Assembly (NCBI GenBank): GCA_015501585.1
Contig: JADNRY010000248.1
Coordinates: forward strand, 1-64,000
Source of the DNA: Rhodocollybia butyracea
Lineage: Eukaryota > Basidiomycota > Agaricomycetes > Agaricales > Omphalotaceae
Direction of reading: 5' to 3'
Length of the DNA: 64,000 nucleotides
A model generated the notes under the pieces. The model did not search any database. It was not told the origin of the DNA and worked only from the letters and a program-made list of their open reading frames with translations. The position numbers and the translations under genes were made by a program. This document shows positions 57,397-64,000 of the stretch, piece after piece. Positions within the stretch are counted from its first letter, which is position 1. Each line of letters begins with the position of its first letter.

Positions 57397-59891
57397 TCAT
57401 TGTTCACGTTTCCGTTTAAGCTTGAGCGGTGTTGCAAGCTGCCACTCAAAACTGGGCCGGGCTCCTGAACTGGTGTCTACGATCGTTGTTGGTAGCTTGA
57501 GCTTTGCATTATGATCAATAGGTCGCTTCTCCCGAACACTACGTCGGCTGCTCTCACCCTTCTCACCATCGTTGAGCTTACGTCTGCGAAAGGAGTGTCA
57601 GCGAACTGATGAAATTGAGCCACGGGGATGTCCTACCTTTTCTTGGATGGCAATCGGGCGCTTTCACCCTCAGTCTGACTATCACCCTTCTCACCATCGT
57701 TGAGCTTACGTCTGCGAATATCAACGAACTGATGAAATTGAGCCGCGGGGGTGTCTTACCTTTTCTTGGACGGCAATCGGCTGCTTTCGCCCTCAGTGTG
57801 ACTATCGCCCTTCTCATCACCATTGAGCTTACTTCTGCGAAAGGGGATATCAACTAACTGATGAAATTGAGCCACGGGGATATCCTACTTTTTCTTGGAT
57901 AGCAATTCCATATTCTCGAGTACCTTGCTCTGTTTCTTCAGCATCTTTTTGAGTGACCTGGCTGATGGCGACTTAATAGGGGAGGATGTCGGAATGTGGG
58001 ACGATTCCTTCATGATTGGAGGAATCTGCATGTGAGGCTCCTCAGTGTCGATCATCGGGGCTTTGGGAGTTCTGGGGGTTGATATCTTGCTGAACGAAGG
58101 TGAAAAAGGGTCTACAGTCGTAGCGGCGATGTTAGTCGATACGGATGTAGGAGATAAACAGCTCGACTCGTCGTCCAACGCCTTCTTCTTGTCTTTGTTG
58201 CGTTTGAGCGAAGGAGACATCGTTGAATCAGCAGTGTTAGCCGATTTGGTAGGAGATAAAGAATTCGACTCGTGCTCCGATGTTTTCTTGCCCTTGTTGC
58301 GTTTGGGCGAAGGAGACGTCGTTGAACCAGCCGTCATGGAGGTGTTGTCAATCGATCCAGATGTAGAACATAGAGAGTTCGACTGGTCCTTCTGCGCCTT
58401 CTTCTTGCCTTTGTTGTGTTTGGGCGAAGGAGATGCCGTTGGACCAGATACCCCTGTACTTCGGGCAGATTCACTGTCCTTGACAGGCGATGAGAGCAGA
58501 GACTTAGACGCTGAATCTACAACAGTTGGAACACTGGCATTGAAACGCTTGAAGAAGCGGGGGGTTTTGGCAAGATATGCGATTAGTGAGTCCAGCTCGT
58601 TTTCAGCCAGAGTGAAGGGGTCCTTGAATAGGCTAACTTGGCTTGCATCGGAGAGATATCGATCAGGACGGTCACGGATAGCGTCAAACGGTACACTTTC
58701 AGTTTGAGCCAACGTTGGGTCTACTTGTAGCTCAGAAAATAAGAAAACATTTACATGTAAAAGCTTGCTCACCGCAGTATCGTACAAAGTGGGCTGTCAT
58801 GTACCCTTCCAAATAATCTAACAATGCAGGGCGGTTCCTCGTGTCGATCTCTGCATTCCACACCAAGGGAGTTGACGTCGGGGATGCAGCAGATGCCCGA
58901 GACGGGAGATTAGCTGGGTGATGAGTTCAGCTCGGCACAAACAGCTACCCGCGGGTTGACCACTCTGTGGATAGATAACTCACCTTCTGCATATTCTTGG
59001 AAAAGTTTCCCGTACTTTTGCCCAATCATCGTAGCAGCAATATGTCCCGACCCTTCACCAACGGATATACTGAAGAAATGAGATCAATAAATACTCCCTA
59101 CTGCAAACGATGAGGAACTTACAAGCGAGTCTGAATCTTATTGTATTCATCACGTACAGCGAATGTACATCCGAACATGGCTGGTCCCACTTGACCCAGT
59201 CCAGTTCCTATGAGTGACTCGAACAACCTCTTCAGTGCACCGGGCATTTCGGCTTGATTTCTAGAATTCGATTGAGAAGTCGGTCCTCACTGAACAAAAC
59301 GTTGTACTCACTGCTCTAAGGAGTTTTCCTTCGCTCCCTCAGTAACTTGACGATTTGCGATGTCCTCATACCCTGCCTTTTCCTCATCCGACAGCTCATT
59401 CCAACGTTGGGTCAGCATCTTAGACCGCAATCCAAGATGGTGAGTCTGATTCAGCCCTTGCTGAGCTCGCACCTCCTTCACCGCGGCATTGACACTCCCA
59501 CTGGCCCCTCCCTCCATGTAGTCAAACACCGCTCTTGCGGTAGTTTTGGGTTGCGGCTGAGTTAAAAGGCTAGCAGGAGAAGCGGAGACTGAGCCTTGAG
59601 GGGCAACTCGTTTCGCTTGAGCGCGTTGATTATTGTAGAACTGGAGAATTTTCTAGTCAATGAGGATCGTTGTAAGCATTTTATCGCGGTCAAATGATGG
59701 AAACAAACCTTCTTGTCGTCATCTGTTAATTCTTCGTGATTGGCGACTATCTCAGCGACCTTCGTGTCTCTGAATTCGTTCTGAACCGTGATGCTTGCTC
59801 CATCAGCCACAAGCTTGCGAAATTCGTCGCGAGACCGATTGAGGATTGCTTGTATATCCGCGTCCAAAGACGATTTAAGTCCACGAACCAT
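57397..59891 (-). CDS. HMG-like/nuclear hypothetical protein with duplicated C-terminal exons
   Basis: ATG at 59891 (MVRGLKSSLDADIQAILNRS). Residues further on, HHLGLRSKMLTQRWNELSDE followed by EKAGYEDIA, resemble an HMG-box helix. Short exons follow (EMPGALKRLFESLIGTG, MIGQKYGKLFQEYAEG, WNAEIDTRNRPALLDYLEGY). The big exon is 58725-57890: VDPTLAQTESVPFDAIRDRP, then Ser/Pro/Lys repeats such as TASPSPKHNKGKKK. At the end the same exon-intron unit occurs three times (RKLN-D-G-EKG core), starting near 57556, 57684 and 57807. Stop TGA 57397-57399 after LKRKREQ. Basic tail suggests nuclear or chromatin role; that is inference. Confidence 0.6.
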
Positions 59892-59984
59892 GTTGAAAGT
59901 GGACGAGGTGGTGGGAGTGAAGTCGAAGATATCGCTGGTCCCAACGCCTTTTGTAAATGTGGCCAATATTGTCTTACGCATCAC

Positions 59985-60025
59985 CTTGACCAGCTTGGAC
60001 CAGCTTGGACCAGTTTGGACCAGTC
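59985..60025. repeat. TTGGACCAGC tandem repeat
   Basis: Four near-perfect 10-12 nt units (TTGGACCAGYT) in the shared region between two divergent genes. Confidence 0.8.
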
Positions 60026-60183
60026 ATTTTTGGACCACCGGGGATTGGACAATAGCCTGCGCTGATGATAAGTTACTTGAAACAAAATATTAGGGAGCTA
60101 TAAATACGGGCTTACCTTCGCGAAAATCATAAGTTTTGCACTTTCTCCCTCGTCAACGACTACACTTTTACTCCTCACTCATC

Positions 60184-61095
60184 ATGACTCCCGAGCAGTT
60201 ACTGAAAAGGTATCCGCTAATCGCTGGCGATCCCTACTTTGACAATAAGAATTGCGAGACAAAGGAAGATCTCGTTAAGGTTGTCGAACAGGGTATTGCA
60301 GATATTTGCCATCAATGGTCCCCACCGAAGCCGAAGGGCGAGGTCGGCGCGACAGTAAAGTTGTACACCGGCGACAGAGAGTACAACCTTGGCAGATGGA
60401 CACTTCAGGTTAGGGTTTCGACCATTGTGTGGGCGATATATTGACCTTTGTTTCACAGAAACGCATCCAGACCACCAATGGATGGCGTACAGACACAACA
60501 TTCTTTACCCAGAGCAACATCCAGACTCGTCACCCCGAGCTCATGCAGGGGGAGTTGGGAAGGCTTTTGGGTCTACGGAAGAGCCTCTCTGAAGCTACCC
60601 GCCCTCGCAAATCCAAAGCATCCAAAGCCTTGGTGCTTGATGAAACAGAGACACCTACGCGCCAGCAACAAAGGAAGACTCGTCGACCCGCACCCTACGA
60701 GCCACGCTTTGTGAAGGCCAAGTCTGAGGAAGCCCAAACGGAAAGTGCTCGTGATGGTATTGTAACTATTAAGGGATGGTCCAAGGCGAGCACACATTTA
60801 TTTGTGCTAACGATTCTTATGCTGAACCTGGACGTTATAGAACGGAGCGGATGCTACTGTCTTGCGTGTCAAGTCTAAAGGGCTGCGAGTGGTTCTTGCA
60901 GAACATAAACAAGAACTGGGAAGACATGGGATCGAAAAGGGAAGTTCATTGGAGGTAGTATACCGGGGCGAGAAGACTTGGATGACTGCGACCTGGATGA
61001 CTCCCATTCCTGCCCGAGAGGGAGAGATGATTCTACTTCGTCCTCTGGGTGTCACGAACACTCCTGGATGGGAGTTCGACGTTGAATTCTTGTAA
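60184..61095 (+). CDS. hypothetical protein, basic central region
   Basis: Exon 1, 60184-60408: MTPEQLLKRYPLIAGDPYFD and further to GRWTLQ. A 50-nt intron ends at TTTCACAG. Exon 2 reads KRIQTTNGWRTDTTFFTQSN, ..., PRKSKASKALVLDE, RRPAPYEPRFVKAKSEE, IVTIKGWSK. The next intron appears to use a GC donor (AAG|GCGAGC) and ends at TTATAG. Exon 3: NGADATVLRVKSKGLRVVLA to GWEFDVEFL and stop at 61095. About 275 residues, no recognised domain; the C-terminal part is beta-rich. Divergent from the gene starting at 59891, sharing a 290-nt intergenic region. Confidence 0.6.
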
Positions 61096-61109
61096 ATCTA
61101 AACAATTTA

Positions 61110-61508
61110 ATTAGCTCTAATGAAATAGCTTGCTGAATATCATTCTGAACTCACCTGGTCATAATCGTAAAGTCGATGATCTCGTCCAAGCGTGCCGGTC
61201 CTCGTTGTATAGCTTTAAAAAAATATCAATTTACGAGGAAATGTGAAGTCTGTAGACTCACCTTGCTGTGCTCAGCTTGAAGTCGAACCGCTCAGCTTTG
61301 GATGATCTACAGAATAAGAAATCAGGTTTCGAGACTCTGCTTTCGTTCGGGATGCACACCTTGTCGTAATCAGGTTGACCCGTTCATAGGACTGTGTGTT
61401 GGGCGAGAGGGAATCGGAATAAGTCCGAGCCCTAGGGAAGATTCGGGATAAGCCCGAGTTTCTAGCAGTCGGGAGAAGCCCGTACTGAGATATCTTGGAG
61501 GCACCCAT
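61110..61508 (-). CDS. small hypothetical protein with basic N-terminus
   Basis: ATG at 61508: MGASKISQYGLLPTARNSGL, rich in Arg and Ser and low in acids, like a mitochondrial presequence. Introns of about 50 nt lie after NLITTR, after LSTAR and after DFTIMTR. Exon pieces: SSKAERFDFKLSTAR and AIQRGPARLDEIIDF. The last exon is a few codons (about 61110-61120). Family not recognised. The presequence-like stretch is encoded by three tandem hairpin units (61414-61482). Confidence 0.45.
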
Positions 61509-61944
61509 GTTGAAGCTTTGAAGGCGCCGGGCGGGGCCTGGGCGGTGCTGGTCACATGAAAAATCGACGAAGGTGATCATGTGACTATTTCTCTTCCGTA
61601 TTCCAGTCTCCGTACTACACACACCAACTTGTTTTTTTTATCTTCAAAATATCCGCATCTTCGAAGACCTTACTTGGAAAAGTCGGTCTTATACCGCTTG
61701 ATCTTGTAGCTCGCCATTGTGCGACTACTTTGGAAGTATATTTGATCTTATATCAATATTACCAAGTACGACACGCTTGGCAAGGATCCTGTCGGACATT
61801 CAAGTGCGTACCACTCGAGCGAGTGCTTTGCTACCTCTATTCACCTTTTGGAATAATCTCACAGCTAATCTCAAGTCAGTAAGTCTAATCATTTTACCTA
61901 AGGGTTACACCGTATTCACGTCTTCGGAAGTCGAAAATTTCACC

Positions 61945-64000
61945 ATGGAGAGCCAGGATGAGGAGAGCCAATATGGCACTGATTCATCATCAATTAAGGC
62001 GACCAAGCTGCCTCCAATGACTTATAGTGCTGTCCAGGATTTCCCTGATCTTCTGACCCAATTCGCTACAAATTCTGGTATGTCTGTCGTTTTTCCTGCG
62101 AAGTCTTGTTCATGTTCATTTCTGTTAGCACTCCGATCTATGGATGGACGAGTAGGAAATATACTTCCTGGAGATATACTAGTGTCGTCTCCGAATACAG
62201 ATGTTTTGTATCTTCCTCCGCTTGGCGCGTGCCATGTCCGTATGAGACGCGATAACCACTTCGGATGTCACGATCCTCTTTATTACCCGCAACCCTTTTC
62301 GTCAACAACAGCTCATTTAGCTCTTATTAAAAGTCCATCGCCAGATCCCCAGCACAAGTTCCACTGTGCTTGGGTGATCCCAACTGATCGTCACTTCAAC
62401 GAGCGTCCCTCCAGCGGCCTATGTTCGGGTTTGGGTACGCTTAATGAGACATTTCGCTCAGAGCTTGAAGCACTGGCCAATAACGTTCTCAAACATAGGC
62501 CCTCTGCCTATACCGGGAGTGATGAGTATCTTATTCTAGGGTCTACTCAAATCAAACGCCTGTTGGATCGTTTACACCTCCCAGCTTCCCGGGAAGAGCT
62601 TTTCCTCCGAGTCGCGTGTCTTCAACGACAAATTCTAGAGTTGAACGCCCGTAATCACTGGTTGGGGCCTAAATGGCAAGAGAGAATCAATGATGCCAAA
62701 GCTCGGAGAAAGATCCATGAACCGATTGATATCATTGGTGCTTTCACGGAGGACTTGGACCACCTCGACGTGCTCTTTTACGCGGGCGTCCCGGTTTGGT
62801 TTGTTCGCTCTGTCTCCAAGACGCCTGAAGCCCGAATTGATAAAGTCGTACCGTTAACGAGTGAAGACTTTCGGCAGCGGATTCTACTCGCTTCCGGCCA
62901 TTCCCTAGACTGCAGAGACGCAATACCTGCATGTCGAGTCGTCTATGATGGTCTCGCCGCAAAGCCAGAACGTTACATAGCAATGGCAGCTTACATTCGG
63001 TCGCTGTTCAACTACTCTAGCCTTTTCGGATCCTCGGAGCCTCGCAGTTCTACCTCGCTCATGAATGCCCATAACGCTTTGCCCTCCTCTTCAGCACTTC
63101 CAATAAGCTCTTCGTCTACTAACCGCGCACAATATCGTGCCCAGCCTTGTGAGTGCGTATCAACAAGCTGTGTATATGAATACTCATCAGTTGTAGATTC
63201 TACTCAACAGCGCAACAAGCCCGTAGCAAACCAGGGCGTGAACACATTTCTTGAACCGACAAGCCCTCTGATGCCACCGCCCGTTCCGATTTGGGAAAAC
63301 GCTCTCAAACTCCTCTCGAATTATAACCAATCGCTCCCAAAAGGCAACGAGACCAAGGGTGGCTATTATCTTCCGCCTCCCCGTTTTTTTATCACTCCTC
63401 AGAATGCCACGACAAGATGTAGTTTATTTCATGGGTGGCTGAGAATTCGCGAACTTGTACTTTATCTCCTTGCCAGCCCAACATGTGACAGTCTCTGTTT
63501 GTCGTACAAGGAATGGCACGCACTTTCGGATATCACTTCAGGCTTCTGGAGCCCAAATGCTTCGGAACGAGAAACCAAACGAGGAAAACAACATGTTCAG
63601 ATGATGGCGGTCCTCGAGAGATGCCTGCAACAAAGTTCAGTGAACTTGAGGCTGGAGATCATTGCATTCGAGGTCACGTACTGGCAAGGACGGGAGCTAC
63701 CTCGATCCGAGATGCCAGAGCCGGGCATCTGTCGGCGCATCCTGTGGGAGGTGAATGAGCTCAACTTTCGCCAAGAGTTGATCTCACTTGACCGTCACCT
63801 CAACACAAGAACAACAGTAGATCGTAGGGATATGCTGGACGCTTGCTGGGTCGGGTCAGCGGACAATGTTGAGAATCTCAAGGGCAATGAAGGCTTGGCG
63901 GCGAACGGAATAGAAGATCGTCTACCCTTTCTGCATGCTTTGCATCAAGTAATGTCGACCTGGAGGGGTCATCGGCCGGCCGAGTTGGTTGAAAAGTTTC
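61945..64000 (+). CDS. large agaricomycete family protein of unknown function, 3' end outside window
   Basis: Exons 61945-62077, 62129-63148 and 63197 to the window end, joined by canonical introns of 51 and 48 nt that keep the frame. It reads without stops: MESQDEESQYGTD, VGNILPGDILVSSPNTDVLY, HVRMRRDNHFGCHDP, FHCAWVIPTDRHFNERP, PSAYTGSDEYLILGSTQIKR, AFTEDLDHLDVLFYAGVPVW, then a Ser-rich linker, ITPQNATTRCSLFHGWLRIR, ELNFRQELISLDRHL, LDACWVGSADNV, VMSTWRGHRPAELVEKF. This is a family repeated many times in mushroom genomes. The Ser-rich linker divides two conserved halves. Intact here. Start: first ATG after an in-frame upstream region without continuity. Confidence 0.75.
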   Translation, partial: MESQDEESQYGTDSSSIKATKLPPMTYSAVQDFPDLLTQFATNSGMSVVFPAKSCSCSFLLALRSMDGRVGNILPGDILVSSPNTDVLYLPPLGACHVRMRRDNHFGCHDPLYYPQPFSSTTAHLALIKSPSPDPQHKFHCAWVIPTDRHFNERPSSGLCSGLGTLNETFRSELEALANNVLKHRPSAYTGSDEYLILGSTQIKRLLDRLHLPASREELFLRVACLQRQILELNARNHWLGPKWQERINDAKARRKIHEPIDIIGAFTEDLDHLDVLFYAGVPVWFVRSVSKTPEARIDKVVPLTSEDFRQRILLASGHSLDCRDAIPACRVVYDGLAAKPERYIAMAAYIRSLFNYSSLFGSSEPRSSTSLMNAHNALPSSSALPISSSSTNRAQYRAQPCECVSTSCVYEYSSVVDSTQQRNKPVANQGVNTFLEPTSPLMPPPVPIWENALKLLSNYNQSLPKGNETKGGYYLPPPRFFITPQNATTRCSLFHGWLRIRELVLYLLASPTCDSLCLSYKEWHALSDITSGFWSPNASERETKRGKQHVQMMAVLERCLQQSSVNLRLEIIAFEVTYWQGRELPRSEMPEPGICRRILWEVNELNFRQELISLDRHLNTRTTVDRRDMLDACWVGSADNVENLKGNEGLAANGIEDRLPFLHALHQVMSTWRGHRPAELVEKF

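Noticed and set aside
58045..58707. Plus-strand 220-codon ORF
   Set aside because: Antisense to the Ser/Pro/Lys-rich exon of the minus-strand gene at 57397-59891.

Overview
The window looks like a transposon-rich piece of a basidiomycete (Agaricomycetes, mushroom-forming) nuclear genome. Genes are split by roughly 50-nt introns (GTRNGT donors, CTRAY branch sites, YAG acceptors). The recognisable families are typical of that class: a KDZ transposase, a Ty1/copia element, a gag-only LTR element, a seven-helix membrane protein with 'YKAW' and 'LLVESGMIY' motifs, F-box, MYND, JmjC-like and trypsin-like proteins, and two large agaricomycete families of unknown function. I cannot name the species.

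Layout. 1-1660: 3' part of a broken KDZ transposase. 1640-3600: GCGTRACC repeats and an LTR-like repeat. 3600-10420: almost gene-free. 10424-13492: a 3.07-kb near-perfect palindrome. 13779-15036: C-terminal exons of a repeated family, then a GIY-YIG/T5orf172-type gene. 15971-16313: a TA-flanked MITE. 17180-19740: a decayed eIF5B copy. 21426-22233: an intact gene of unknown function. 22921-23535: gene 3' end plus solo LTR. 23540-24620: arrays of short hairpins. 24783-32437: multi-exon genes (hypothetical, JmjC-like, tRNA, MYND). 33551-35903: front part of the gene whose end lies at 22921-23282. 35904-39249: gag-only LTR element. 39890-46190: a membrane-protein gene split by a 5,153-bp copia element (40155-45307, TSD TAGTC). 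46930-49145: F-box gene and tandem remnants. 50574-52270: trypsin-like gene. 57397-64000: four genes, the last running off the window.

Most interesting points. (1) The 2.8-kb interior of the gag-only element, coding region included, is packed end to end with short perfect inverted repeats. (2) At 23743-24142 ten hairpins share an apical sequence while their stems differ and stay complementary. (3) TSD and reading-frame continuity show that one gene was hit by this LTR family and then split by an LTR-LTR inversion. (4) The copia LTR and a sequence-unrelated LTR-like repeat share the same odd layout: a segment with an intron-like insert, followed by a copy precisely lacking it. (5) LTR pairs and paralogous exons show CpG to TpG/CpA decay, and all five nonsense codons I checked are TGA where CGA fits.
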